Below are positions 27,710-38,236 of a stretch of 64,000 bases of DNA, piece after piece. Both the position numbers and the translations under genes were made by a program. The notes below the pieces were generated by a model. The model was not told the DNA's origin. It saw nothing but the letters and a program-made list of their open reading frames with translations, and did no database searches. Position 1 is the stretch's first letter; the number at the start of each line of letters is the position of its first letter. This DNA is from Paenibacillus massiliensis 2301065 = DSM 16942 (lineage in GTDB: Bacteria; Bacillota; Bacilli; Paenibacillales; Paenibacillaceae). The DNA lies in NCBI RefSeq assembly GCF_000377505.1, contig NZ_KB898187.1:489196-553195 (forward strand), given 5' to 3'.

Positions 27710-28642
27710 CTACAAAAGCGGTCGTGATAGCCTCAGCTCACATTCCGCATTGCGATCACACCGAAGTGTGCCCCCCTCTACCTTGAGCTTGGCGACCTGG
27801 ATGGACGTTCTGCGCTGCCCATAGGTAGTAAGCTCTTCATGAGATGAGCTTCGCCCCGGATGGGTGAAGTAAAAGATATACGCCTCTTCTCCCTGAACGA
27901 CCACATCTGCATGTAGCCCTACCCCAGAATCGTCTTGACGTGTACCTGACTGCTCCAGAATGAGACCTGTTCGCTCCCACTGCTCGGCATCCGTCGATCG
28001 AAATACTCCCTGCCCTCTCCATTCGTCCACGATCATCCAGTAGGAATCGGACATGAAAAATACATTCGGTCCTTCATGTGCGCAATGCGTCAGCACCGGG
28101 CCCACCACTTCCCAATCGACCAGATTTATACTATCCGCAGCATACGTGTGGGAATGATTAGCCTCATCCTTGTACCACAACCGGAATGTACCATCTGGCA
28201 AAGGATACACACACGCGTCAATGACTCGATCTGAGCTAAGGGACAGCCGCCCCATTAGCGTCCACTGCTGAAGATCAGGACTCGTGTAATGAATAATATG
28301 CCGCTCATGTCCAGCCCACTCCGTAGGCACACCTTGAATGTAGCTCACATACATATGATAAGTACCTTTATGATAAATGATTTCCGGTGCCCAGAATGTA
28401 TTTCGTCCCCATTCAAATTCAAGTCCTTGAAGTGTCCCTCGGTATAACCAGCTTCGCCCCTCGTCTCTGGATACAGCGACTCCCAGATCAGTTCCGTGTA
28501 CCCAGGCTACACCTGGCCCCTCCACCGTTGCTCTGCGATTTGTGTAAATCATCCACCATTCCTCTGTAACATGGTTCCAGATTACGGTAGGATCTGCTGC
28601 TCCATCCATGATAGGATCTCTGAATAAAGGACTGCTCTTCAT
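27710..28642 (-). CDS. GH43-like five-bladed beta-propeller protein
   Basis: About 310 residues resembling glycoside hydrolase family 43/32-type proteins: an early DGAADPTVIW with the aspartate typical of the propeller nucleophile/base position, and FWAPEIIYHKGTYHMYVSY, the usual second blade. DEANHS and EGPNVFF further along also fit. No signal peptide, so it acts inside the cell or is exported otherwise. The ATG at 28642 follows AAGGAG by 11 bases. The nearby 245 bases without a gene upstream carry a separate promoter for the opposite gene. Substrate unknown; arabinan/xylan-derived oligosaccharides are the usual range. Confidence 0.8.
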   Translation of the reverse strand: MKSSPLFRDPIMDGAADPTVIWNHVTEEWWMIYTNRRATVEGPGVAWVHGTDLGVAVSRDEGRSWLYRGTLQGLEFEWGRNTFWAPEIIYHKGTYHMYVSYIQGVPTEWAGHERHIIHYTSPDLQQWTLMGRLSLSSDRVIDACVYPLPDGTFRLWYKDEANHSHTYAADSINLVDWEVVGPVLTHCAHEGPNVFFMSDSYWMIVDEWRGQGVFRSTDAEQWERTGLILEQSGTRQDDSGVGLHADVVVQGEEAYIFYFTHPGRSSSHEELTTYGQRRTSIQVAKLKVEGGTLRCDRNAECELRLSRPLL

Positions 28643-28816
28643 AAACACTCTCTCCTTCGGATTTAAATATAGAAATACAGAATCCAGAATCGAATTTCGT
28701 TAACAATATAGTTGATATATTCATAAATATATTACTATATTTCAACCAGAGAATACTACATCCTTCATCCGATGGATAAAAAAGATAATATTATTACTTT
28801 CAGTCCCATAATTTTC

Positions 28817-28845
28817 TTGAAAAGTGATATAGAATCATATAATAT
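28817..28845 (+). promoter_or_regulatory. Sigma-A-like promoter of the small membrane protein gene
   Basis: TTGAAA (28817-28822), 17-base spacer, TAATAT (28840-28845), about 50 bases upstream of the start at 28896. Confidence 0.65.
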
Positions 28846-28895
28846 AGAACAAGAGTTTCCATACATACAAAAAAAGAAATGGGGTTAATTACAAC

Positions 28896-29183
28896 ATGTC
28901 AACACACGTACAATCCAACTTATCCAAACCAAACGCAGATTTTTCCAGTCATCCACCAATGTCTGTGAAAGATTGGATGATCACAATTCTGATTCTGGCG
29001 ATTCCTGTGGTCAACTTGATCATGATGTTCGTTTGGGCATTCGGAGGCGGAGCAAATCCTAGCAAAGCCAATTATTGCAAAGCTGCTTTGATCTGGGCTG
29101 CCATCGGTCTTGTAATCTACGGTATCATCATGGTTCTTACACTGGTAGTCTTCGCATCTGCAACGAGCAGCCTTAGCTATTAA
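28896..29183 (+). CDS. Small membrane protein with two spans
   Basis: 95 residues with two hydrophobic segments (ITILILAIPVVNLIMMFVWAF and WAAIGLVIYGIIMVLTLVVFA) separated by GGGANPSKANYCKA. The SVKDW...PVVN...VWAFGGG-NPSKANY pattern is one I associate with small conserved Firmicute membrane proteins of unknown function. Ribosome binding site is weak. It has its own promoter and a strong terminator, so it is a stand-alone gene. Confidence 0.75.
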   Translation: MSTHVQSNLSKPNADFSSHPPMSVKDWMITILILAIPVVNLIMMFVWAFGGGANPSKANYCKAALIWAAIGLVIYGIIMVLTLVVFASATSSLSY

Positions 29184-29223
29184 TACATGTTGTCCTGATT
29201 CGGAAATGTGTAGCTGCATCAGG

Positions 29224-29265
29224 AACAGCCAGACGTCAATACTGACGTCTGGCTGTTCTATTTTT
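29224..29265 (+). terminator. Terminator after the small membrane protein gene
   Basis: Perfect 14-base stem AACAGCCAGACGTC / GACGTCTGGCTGTT with a six-base loop, followed by CTATTTTT. It also lies at the end of the opposing WYL regulator gene. Confidence 0.88.
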
Positions 29266-29268
29266 GCT

Positions 29269-30228
29269 TTAACTATTCTTTATCTTCGCTTCGTATTCTA
29301 TTCTTTCTTTATAATCTCGGTTCCGCAAATGCTCTACGGCCTTTTGATGTCTAATCAGCAGCTGTTCCCGAACTTTATCAGGCTTCAATACCGTCAATTC
29401 CGCACCGAAGGACATTAGGAAGGAATATAACCGCTCGCCTTCTTCAATATGCACAGACACTCTAAGCCTTCCATCCACCTCACGCCGAATGCTGAGCGGG
29501 TCAAAATAATCAGGCACCCTGTAGGCAATCGCTCGCGAGAACAACATCTCAAGCTGAACCATCTCATGCTCCTCATGCACTCGTTCCTCTACTGAAGCGG
29601 CTGAGCTTGAATCAGCTACCTCTGACACAAACCGTAGCTCTGTGATCCGTTTGATCTTGTACGTCTCTAAGCCCGCCTCCTGCTGTGCTATATACTTTAT
29701 ACCTTTGAAATACCACGAATTGTTCTTGAAAATGAGCTTGACTGGCTGTGCCGTCTCCTTGCTCGCCCCTCCATTGGAGTCCACATAGTCAAATGAAATC
29801 AATTGTCTCGTGAATATTCCTTGCTTCACCTGATTGAATAGCTCCATCTCCTCGGCAGGAGCACTGTCCCATGGCGAATATTCGAACTCGATCCAATCCA
29901 GCTTATGGTCGAATAGGGTTGTGAGACGTTTAAGCATATGAGCACTGTTCAGATGAGGTATCGCACTGACACTGTATAGCCCCAGCAAAATCTCGTTCTG
30001 TTCATCCTCGCTCAGCAGAGACTTGTCCATGACATAGTTATCCATCAAATGGATGCCACCATGCTTCCCCATCGTGGTATAAATCGGGATGCCGGCAGCA
30101 CTTAGACGATCAATATCACGGTATACCGTGCGTACAGATATCTCGAACAGCCGAGCCAGCTCGGGGGCTGTCGTTTTCTTTTTTTCCAGTAACAATAACA
30201 GCATTCTGAATAACCGGTTCTGTTCCAT
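29269..30228 (-). CDS. HTH-WYL transcriptional regulator (YafY type)
   Basis: 319 residues. N-terminal winged HTH of the DeoR/HTH_11 kind (LARLFEISVRTVYRDIDRL, about 22-40), a middle WYL domain (NSWYFKGIKY, YKIKRI) and a C-terminal WCX-like part. WYL regulators sense small ligands or nucleic acid and are often local repressors or activators. It diverges from a GH1 gene with a 29-base palindromic operator in between, so it very likely controls that gene and itself. Confidence 0.9.
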   Translation of the reverse strand: MEQNRLFRMLLLLLEKKKTTAPELARLFEISVRTVYRDIDRLSAAGIPIYTTMGKHGGIHLMDNYVMDKSLLSEDEQNEILLGLYSVSAIPHLNSAHMLKRLTTLFDHKLDWIEFEYSPWDSAPAEEMELFNQVKQGIFTRQLISFDYVDSNGGASKETAQPVKLIFKNNSWYFKGIKYIAQQEAGLETYKIKRITELRFVSEVADSSSAASVEERVHEEHEMVQLEMLFSRAIAYRVPDYFDPLSIRREVDGRLRVSVHIEEGERLYSFLMSFGAELTVLKPDKVREQLLIRHQKAVEHLRNRDYKERIEYEAKIKNS

Positions 30229-30236
30229 ATCCTGAG

Positions 30237-30265
30237 TATACCATGACAGTAGTTGTCAGGGTATA
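30237..30265. promoter_or_regulatory. Palindromic operator between WYL regulator and GH1 gene
   Basis: TATACC-A-TGACA-GTAGT-TGTCA-G-GGTATA: symmetric arms with one mismatched position per arm around a five-base centre. It is 9 bases from the regulator start and 53 from the GH1 start, the natural place for the WYL protein to bind. Confidence 0.75.
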
Positions 30266-30302
30266 AATGCTACACTGATGGTGAAGGCTTGACCACTCAT
30301 GA

Positions 30303-31751
<1,449 letters not shown>

Positions 31752-31846
31752 CCTTTCATTTACGTAATAGATTCATCTCTAGCATCAACTCATTAGCTTC
31801 AGCTAATAGCTGCACTGTTGCATCCTGATGAATACGTAATATCAAT

Positions 31847-31880
31847 AGACCCAGCACTACACAGTGCTGGGTCTTCTTGA
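31847..31880 (+). terminator. Terminator after the third GH1 gene
   Basis: AGACCCAGCAC / GTGCTGGGTCT stem with a short loop, followed by TCTTGA; a modest T-run. Confidence 0.75.
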
Positions 31881-31910
31881 TATTGACCATCTGTATTGGT
31901 CTTCTGTTCT

Positions 31911-31980
31911 GATCTTCTGTATTTATCTATTGTATTGATCTTCTGTATTTATCTATTGTATTGATCTTCTGTATTGATCT
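31911..31980. repeat. 26-base tandem repeat, two full copies and a partial third
   Basis: Units starting GATCTTCTGTATTTATC at 31911 and 31937 are identical over 26 bases; a third begins at 31963 and breaks off after GATCTTCTGTATT. Looks like slippage expansion and should vary between strains. Confidence 0.85.
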
Positions 31981-32059
31981 ACTTTTACTTAACTCCTCCG
32001 TATGAGCAGGTAACGGATTACAGTTCGCGGCATCCTTATATCCAACGTGTACTATGATC

Positions 32060-35000
32060 TCACTTTACTTCTGCAACTGGAACCTTGAAAGACACCACCG
32101 TTCCTGCACCAGGAGTACTAGAAATCTGTAAACCTTTCCCATATAGCTGCCTAAGTCGCTTATCCGTGTTTTTCAAGCCTACTCCGCCAGTTGAAGCTGA
32201 GCCGGGTTGCAATAAGGTCTCAAGCTGCTTCTCATCTATACCGATTCCATCATCCATAACCATAATTTCCGCCTGCTGTCCATAGATAGCAACAGCAATG
32301 GTAACTGTTCCCCCGCTTCCTCTCACTAGAATCCCATGCCTCAAGGCATTTTCAACTAAAGTCTGCAAGGATAAGGGCGGAATCCTCACCTTATCTTTTG
32401 CATCCTCGGCAATGTCCCATTGAATCTGAATTCTATCACCAAAGCGCTCTTGCTCTATATATAGGTAGGACCGCAGCAAATCCAGCTCATGCCCCAGAGG
32501 AAGCAGTTGGTACATATTTATGGGATCGAAGCTACGATGTAGATAATTACCAAATTCATGAAGCATCGTAACCATCCGATCTGTGTCAACCTCACTTAGG
32601 GATGCTATGGTATTCAGCGCATTATGCAGAAAATGAGGTTGAATCTGCGCCTGAAGCCATGCGGCCTCCATACGGAGGCGCTCCCCGAATGACTGCTTCA
32701 GAGACACCCAAGCCCGAATGCGAAGTCTAAGCTCCATGGCCCCTACAGGCTTGGTGACATAATCATTCGCACCTGACAGAAAAGCAGTCTGCACATCCTC
32801 AGGCTGGTTACGTGCGGTTAACAAAATAATGGGAAGCTCAGATATCGAGAACTGCATACGAATTCTCTCGGTTAGCTCATAACCAGACATATGCGGCATC
32901 ATGACATCCGAGACTACAAGGTCCCACTCACCTTGATGAAGCTTCAGTAATGCCTCCTTACCACTTAACATGCTAGTGATATCATAATGCTCCGAAGCCA
33001 GCATATCGCGAAGGATGTCAAGATTAACGGGGTCATCATCAACAATTAGTATTCTCGGACGCTGGCCCTCTGACAGCAGTTCTGAATTCTCTACTGAACC
33101 CGCCTGCTGAATCCTAACCTCATCCAGCCATGCAGTATTCGCATGCTCGCGGAGCAAAGGTGTCTCTGATATTGCTGTGAATGCTGCTGACCCTATTCGC
33201 TCCTCCTGACCTGAATTGCGATCCGCATAGCTTTCCTGAACTGAAGCTGCCGCTGCAAGGCTGAACGAAAATTCAGAACCTGTACCTGGAATCGAATGAA
33301 TGCGAAGCTCCCCACCATGCAATTCGACCAACTGCTTGGTGATGCTTAACCCAAGCCCAATGCCGCTGCCGATAGCGGAAATGCTGGAGTCACCTCTCTC
33401 ATATGGCTTTAATATCCTGGCTTGCGTCTCTTGATCCATTCCAATGCCCGTATCCGTGACACGGATCATCACCATACCTTTATGGGATTCTGCTGAAATG
33501 GTGATTGTACCTTCCTCAGTATACTTGATTGCGTTATGCACCAGATTGAACAGAATTTGTAGCAGTCGGTTCTCATCCGCCAGGACAGGTGGACAGCTTG
33601 CAGAGATGTCCACGACAAGCCCAAGCTTTTTCCCTTCTGACAAATAACGCAGCATATCGGTCACACCATGAGCCAATGCGTGAAGGTTCAGCATTCTCTT
33701 ATTCAGACGAAGATTTTGCTCCTTCAGCAGTGTCACATCCAATAGATCATTCAGAAGCAATGCCATGCGCCTACTCACATTGATCATAAGCTCCAGTCTG
33801 CCTTGACTACGAGACCCGAGCTCTCCGCTGGCCTCATCCAGCACCGACTGCGCCATATTAATGATGCCGTGCAAGGGATTGCGCAGCTCATGGGAAGTAT
33901 TCGCTAGGAAGTCATCCTTCAGCTTGTCTGCCTTCTGCAGATCAGCGGCCAGCTTCTGCACTCGTAGCGTATTCTGATAGAATCGGTTGAACCAGAAGGC
34001 TGCAAATCCAAGGAACGCAATAATCAGATCGATAGGATAGTAAGGCATATCTGACCAGAAGTAAGCCTTAATCATTCCGCTGCTAACCTGATTTACTGTT
34101 ACAGCAGCTACCGATAGTAGAATGAGAAAAGCATCCTTCTCTCCTCTATAAATTGCACCTAGCACAAATCTGGGGATAAAGATCACGTTGATTATGAACA
34201 GGACTAGCAGCATTTTCCGTACGGGAACAATCCACTCCAACGGAACAATAAGCGCTACCAGCAGACAGAGCACACCAAAGATATTAAACAAACGCATGAA
34301 TCGCTTGAACGTTCCCTCACCGAACATGGCATGCCCGAACCAGGTCAGACAGAGACCAATGCCCAAATAGCTGATCAGTCTGATTTTGGTGGTCCAGAAC
34401 AGATTCAGGGGGAACCATTCCATCAGGACACGATCATCATCAGACAGGATAGCGAAAAAAGTAAATATAAGCAGTGCGGTAAAAAACAACACGGATTTAT
34501 TACGGTAGCCCAGGAAATATAAAATGATGCTAAAGAAGGCATGCATTAAAATAACGACAGCCACCGTTAGCTGCAAGGATTGCCTGAGCAGGACCTCGTG
34601 GTCAATAGCTGCCGCCGTGCCGAGCTTGATCGACTGCGTGATGCCTCCTGCGTATGCATAATCAAAATTGGACACCTGAATCACCATATCCAGCTGCTGC
34701 GCGTCAGGTCTAAAGTACGCTGAATACGGGTTGTTATTGGGATCATTCTGTTCTATTGCAATCGAGGGATGACCATTCTCCATGACCAGCTCATGATTGA
34801 TATACAATCTCGATGCCGTCTGAATACTTGGTAAACGAAGTCCGTAAATATCATTCGGTTCATCCACCAATACCCGCAGCCTGTATGTACCGATCCCATA
34901 ATTCGTTCCCGTAGCTGTCTGCTCCTTCCAGCTGCCAGGAACCTGTATCCACTGGCGCTCTGCAGCAACGTCTTTACTTGTAAGCGAGGCTGGCTCCAGC

Positions 35001-35230
35001 AGCTGTTCCGGGTAAAATTCCCATTCGCCGTTAATGGTCACGATGCGCTTGTCGTCAAAAGGCATGCCACGCAGATCGAGGATTCCCTCCTTGGCCAGTG
35101 GCGAAGGCGGCTGTATATTGTAGTTAAGCCATAACAGTCTGATACCTAGTAATACAACTACGAATAGTAGAAGTATGCATAGCATTTTCTTCCCGGTTAG
35201 CGAGTCAATAAATTTTTGCAAGGCATCCAA
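32060..35230 (-). CDS. 7TMR-DISM hybrid sensor kinase with receiver and second (LytS-type) kinase
   Basis: 1056 residues. After one N-terminal membrane anchor (about 15-33) comes an extracellular 7TMR-DISM jelly-roll-like domain (about 50-190), seven membrane spans (about 205-420), HisKA with the phospho-His in NTSHELRNPLHG (about 445) and an HATPase (N-box NLVHNAIKYTE; GIGLGLSI). A receiver domain follows (ILIVDDDPVN near 725; phospho-Asp in VSDVMMP near 771). Then a second kinase of the LytS/YesM class with QIQPHFLHNALN (about 866) and its ATPase (LVENALRHGI). Two complete kinases plus a receiver in one chain is a Paenibacillus-like arrangement. No response regulator is adjacent, so its output is unknown. 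Confidence 0.9.
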   Translation of the reverse strand: MDALQKFIDSLTGKKMLCILLLFVVVLLGIRLLWLNYNIQPPSPLAKEGILDLRGMPFDDKRIVTINGEWEFYPEQLLEPASLTSKDVAAERQWIQVPGSWKEQTATGTNYGIGTYRLRVLVDEPNDIYGLRLPSIQTASRLYINHELVMENGHPSIAIEQNDPNNNPYSAYFRPDAQQLDMVIQVSNFDYAYAGGITQSIKLGTAAAIDHEVLLRQSLQLTVAVVILMHAFFSIILYFLGYRNKSVLFFTALLIFTFFAILSDDDRVLMEWFPLNLFWTTKIRLISYLGIGLCLTWFGHAMFGEGTFKRFMRLFNIFGVLCLLVALIVPLEWIVPVRKMLLVLFIINVIFIPRFVLGAIYRGEKDAFLILLSVAAVTVNQVSSGMIKAYFWSDMPYYPIDLIIAFLGFAAFWFNRFYQNTLRVQKLAADLQKADKLKDDFLANTSHELRNPLHGIINMAQSVLDEASGELGSRSQGRLELMINVSRRMALLLNDLLDVTLLKEQNLRLNKRMLNLHALAHGVTDMLRYLSEGKKLGLVVDISASCPPVLADENRLLQILFNLVHNAIKYTEEGTITISAESHKGMVMIRVTDTGIGMDQETQARILKPYERGDSSISAIGSGIGLGLSITKQLVELHGGELRIHSIPGTGSEFSFSLAAAASVQESYADRNSGQEERIGSAAFTAISETPLLREHANTAWLDEVRIQQAGSVENSELLSEGQRPRILIVDDDPVNLDILRDMLASEHYDITSMLSGKEALLKLHQGEWDLVVSDVMMPHMSGYELTERIRMQFSISELPIILLTARNQPEDVQTAFLSGANDYVTKPVGAMELRLRIRAWVSLKQSFGERLRMEAAWLQAQIQPHFLHNALNTIASLSEVDTDRMVTMLHEFGNYLHRSFDPINMYQLLPLGHELDLLRSYLYIEQERFGDRIQIQWDIAEDAKDKVRIPPLSLQTLVENALRHGILVRGSGGTVTIAVAIYGQQAEIMVMDDGIGIDEKQLETLLQPGSASTGGVGLKNTDKRLRQLYGKGLQISSTPGAGTVVSFKVPVAEVK

Positions 35231-35346
35231 TCCTTTTCACAAATTTCGTACATTCTATGGTGATGGTCAAATTCACTAGTTGATTATATCAACTGACTTG
35301 CTGTTTTGTAACGAGTCGAGTGAACCGAATCTCAAAATTTTATTAA

Positions 35347-35388
35347 GAAAAAAGACACCTTCTGTACTTTACAGTAACAGTAGGTGCC
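35347..35388 (-). terminator. Terminator after the large beta-rich protein gene
   Basis: Minus strand GGCACCT / AGGTGTC stem with an inner CTGT-ACAG pairing, followed by TTTTTTCTT. Confidence 0.75.
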
Positions 35389-35430
35389 ATGAGAATTGTA
35401 TTAGGGTATATAACGAATTCAAGGGTCCAT

Positions 35431-37461
35431 CTATTGAACAGCTGGTCCTTGAAGCTTTACCCCCAGCACAGACCAGGCTACACACCATGGACGTTGCTCC
35501 TGCTTAGCTTTCGGAATCCAATAGCAGGACTCGATCTGGTCTGGGTCCGGTACCAGCATCAGCATACGAAGTATCAATTTGCGAACATCCTCAGGATGGT
35601 CTGCACGAGGGTAAGGATAATCAAGCTTAACGCCAACCTTCTCGGCAACCTCGGAGCTATGGGAGAGCTCGTATTCAAAGCTGGTATTACCGCCCATACT
35701 CAAGATGCCGGAATAACCGCTTGTAAATTCACCAGACACCGTACTGCTAGTAATGTGCACAGTTGAAGTCTTCTTCTCGAAAAAGGCTGAAGTCTCACCA
35801 GGCACCCAGCTTACATCCAGTGCCAGACTTCGCTTGACATCTGCATAATGTGGGATGTCTGTGAAACGATGCAGAAATGTCCTGTAGTCGTGTGAATCTA
35901 GCCTCTCATCGTAGCTCTTTAATATTGGAAGCACATCAAAATCAACATCCGTTGCTGATGCATGGAAGACATGGCTTAGGACTCCAAGAGATCGCTCCAT
36001 CTTCCAATCGAATAGCTCATAGGTCGTTCTTACGATATGCGGGGTCAGGTACACGTAAGTAACGGAACTCTCTCCAGGAATTGGAACAATTGTCTTGTCA
36101 ATGTGTCTGGTAATCTCAGAGATCTCAGAGCTATGCTCTGCGTGCTCAGCAGCAAATTTCAGAGAGAATTCTGCGCCGACTGGAAGACTCCCTCCAGCCT
36201 GCACATACGAACCCATGCGAAAGCGTGTGGAGATCGCAATCTGCTCTGTTGTGGATCGACCATAATAAAAGGTGGAGCCACTCTCCTTACCAGAATATCC
36301 GTTGGTGACGTAGGGAGGCGCTCCTTCGACAACTCCGATAAGTGCACGAAATTCATCCCCAGCCTTTTCTTCAGCCTGCCCTACCTGTCTCATCACATCT
36401 GATTTATACCGACACATGACGAGATTGCTGCCGCCCTGGTTCACAAAGTTCTCGTCATTATAGTTCATATACAGCCAGATCTCCTGACGCATCTCCCCCT
36501 TCGTGCCAATAGGAACGAAATACTGAAGTGCTCCCATGTAGACCCAGGTTGGATATTTCGTATGACCGTGCGTCCTTGTATATGCTGGGCTCCATTCCCC
36601 AGTACGAATGTTAAATGTCTTCATTTGATTGTTCTTATATCCAGCCCAGCTGTGCGGACGATGCCATCCATTGATGAACAGCTGCACCGAAGGATCTTGG
36701 ATTCCACCTTCGATCGTGCCTGACTCCAGCGCAAGAAAGTCTGCCCGCCCATCATACTCCTTATGGTGCCTGCTCTCGGTCTCTCGCAATCCGCTACCTG
36801 TGGACCCATAGGTGTCTAGCTCGCAGCGGAAGCTGGCAGTCCAGATATTCGAATAAATCGTAACTACGCCCATCATCAGATGGAGATTACCATCAGGATG
36901 AGCATAAGCACATGCACATACCTGCTTTACATTTTTCCAGTGGGTGTTCACCTCCTGGTGCCAAGCTCCCGATTGGTCCTGATAGACGATGCCAAGCCTG
37001 TGCTCCGAGTCCACATGATGGGCGCCGAGCAGATACAATCGACCCTGCAGGGAAAGAGCACTGAACTGCGTACGACGATTGAAGGAATATGGAATTTGTT
37101 CTGGCTTCGACCACGTCTCACCGTCAGAAGTAGTCACATAGGACAGCTGCCCGTTCTCAGTCCAGAAGACATGTAATATTCCTTGATGAACGACGCTCGC
37201 CAGATTGGCTATCTCCTGATGGCCATTGACATTATAACCGAGCTTCTCAAAGACCATCTGGTTAGCAGCCAGACACTCCATGACTTCCTTATCCTTGAGC
37301 TGCTTCAGTCGGACCCGGGTATAAAGGATCTGATCGCGATTATTGGAGGTCGATCTTTTGTGATAGAAGAAGAAGGCGCTCCCATGAAAATACGTACCAT
37401 TCACACCTTCAAATTGCAGGCTTGCTTCAGGGATGCGGAGATTCGTATACGTGTTGGACAT
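35431..37461 (-). CDS. Large beta-rich protein of unknown function (propeller-like N-terminus, possible pore-forming-type C-terminus)
   Basis: 676 residues, no signal peptide and no membrane helix. Residues 1-350 hold repeated blade-like segments with W/Y and G at intervals (HVFWTENGQLSYVTTSDGE, LYLLGAHHVDSEHRLG, DGNLHLMMGVVTIYS, VQLFINGWHRPHS), suggesting a beta-propeller of the sialidase kind. Residues about 385-620 are long alternating strands rich in Ser, Thr and Glu (TEQIAISTRFRMGSYVQ, AEFSLKFAAEHAEHSSEIS, SSVTYVYLTPHIVRTTYEL, TVHITSSTVSGEFTSGYSG), a look shared with aerolysin/MTX-type beta-pore proteins. I do not recognise a family and the toxin idea is only a hypothesis. It stands alone, between the hybrid kinase and a small conserved gene. 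Confidence 0.65.
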   Translation of the reverse strand: MSNTYTNLRIPEASLQFEGVNGTYFHGSAFFFYHKRSTSNNRDQILYTRVRLKQLKDKEVMECLAANQMVFEKLGYNVNGHQEIANLASVVHQGILHVFWTENGQLSYVTTSDGETWSKPEQIPYSFNRRTQFSALSLQGRLYLLGAHHVDSEHRLGIVYQDQSGAWHQEVNTHWKNVKQVCACAYAHPDGNLHLMMGVVTIYSNIWTASFRCELDTYGSTGSGLRETESRHHKEYDGRADFLALESGTIEGGIQDPSVQLFINGWHRPHSWAGYKNNQMKTFNIRTGEWSPAYTRTHGHTKYPTWVYMGALQYFVPIGTKGEMRQEIWLYMNYNDENFVNQGGSNLVMCRYKSDVMRQVGQAEEKAGDEFRALIGVVEGAPPYVTNGYSGKESGSTFYYGRSTTEQIAISTRFRMGSYVQAGGSLPVGAEFSLKFAAEHAEHSSEISEITRHIDKTIVPIPGESSVTYVYLTPHIVRTTYELFDWKMERSLGVLSHVFHASATDVDFDVLPILKSYDERLDSHDYRTFLHRFTDIPHYADVKRSLALDVSWVPGETSAFFEKKTSTVHITSSTVSGEFTSGYSGILSMGGNTSFEYELSHSSEVAEKVGVKLDYPYPRADHPEDVRKLILRMLMLVPDPDQIESCYWIPKAKQEQRPWCVAWSVLGVKLQGPAVQ

Positions 37462-37638
37462 CTTGTCACCTTTCTTTAAGCTTCATTTACGCTTCATTAT
37501 AGTAGTTCATTTATACTTTCCCTCCAATTGTAATGTATCTCGTTCTTATGCGAACCTAACTTTAGTTAACTTTGAAACAAATAATTTTTGAAATGTATAC
37601 GAGTTACGCTTTATACGGCGAGTTTAGCTCCAGATAGC

Positions 37639-37674
37639 AAAAAAAGGCCGACATCGCATTTCACGATGCCAACC
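37639..37674 (-). terminator. Terminator after the 37.7 kb small gene
   Basis: Minus strand GGTTGGCATCG / CGATGTCGGCC (several G-U pairs) with a seven-base loop, then T7. Confidence 0.75.
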
Positions 37675-37703
37675 TGACTCCTCATTCATACAGCAATACT
37701 ATT

Positions 37704-38012
37704 CTAGCCTTCGACTATATCGGCATGCAGAGCACTTGCGATCTCCATCATTTTAGCCACCACAGCCTCATGAGCAATGGCCACATACAGATCCCCCTCA
37801 TAGTGACGGAAAGGAATGTCCGCGTCTACATGCTTCCACATGAAAAAATCCCCTTCGATCGTCATGGTGCTCTCTGCACCGACGACTGTAAGCACCTGTG
37901 AGTATTCAAACTCTGGCTGTTCTGCAAAGTAAGCCTTGCATTCCTCCAAGGAAATGGCTGGCTCTGGATGCCCCTCCTGCATGGAGCGAGTAATGCGAAA
38001 ACGCTGATTCAT
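37704..38012 (-). CDS. Small cytosolic protein of unknown function
   Basis: About 102 residues: MNQRFRITRSMQEGHPEPAI, with an alpha/beta pattern and EYSQVLTVVGAESTMTIEGDFFMWKH in two short blocks. I do not recognise the family. Three ATG codons follow GGAGGT; the third (38012) has the best spacing (7 bases). It has a strong terminator and is not linked to its neighbours. Confidence 0.65.
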   Translation of the reverse strand: MNQRFRITRSMQEGHPEPAISLEECKAYFAEQPEFEYSQVLTVVGAESTMTIEGDFFMWKHVDADIPFRHYEGDLYVAIAHEAVVAKMMEIASALHADIVEG

Positions 38013-38236
38013 CATCATACCTCCAACCAATATATTGCAAATTCATTTCAAGTTCTGGCCCTCATACCTTATAATGCTTACCTGCTCATGTCAATGGCTT
38101 CAAATGTGGTTACTGCACTCAACCCTTTATAAATTGATACTATTGGAACAATATGAGATTTATGAGAATTTTGATATACTATGATGTGATAGATGGTAGA
38201 TGATAGATTATACGATGAGTTGGGAGAGAACAATGG

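Larger units (their letters stand above)
31752..32059. other. Intergenic region between GH1 and hybrid kinase genes
   Basis: Contains the GH1 terminator (31847-31880) and a run of 26-base tandem repeats (31911-31980). No gene was found. Confidence 0.5.
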
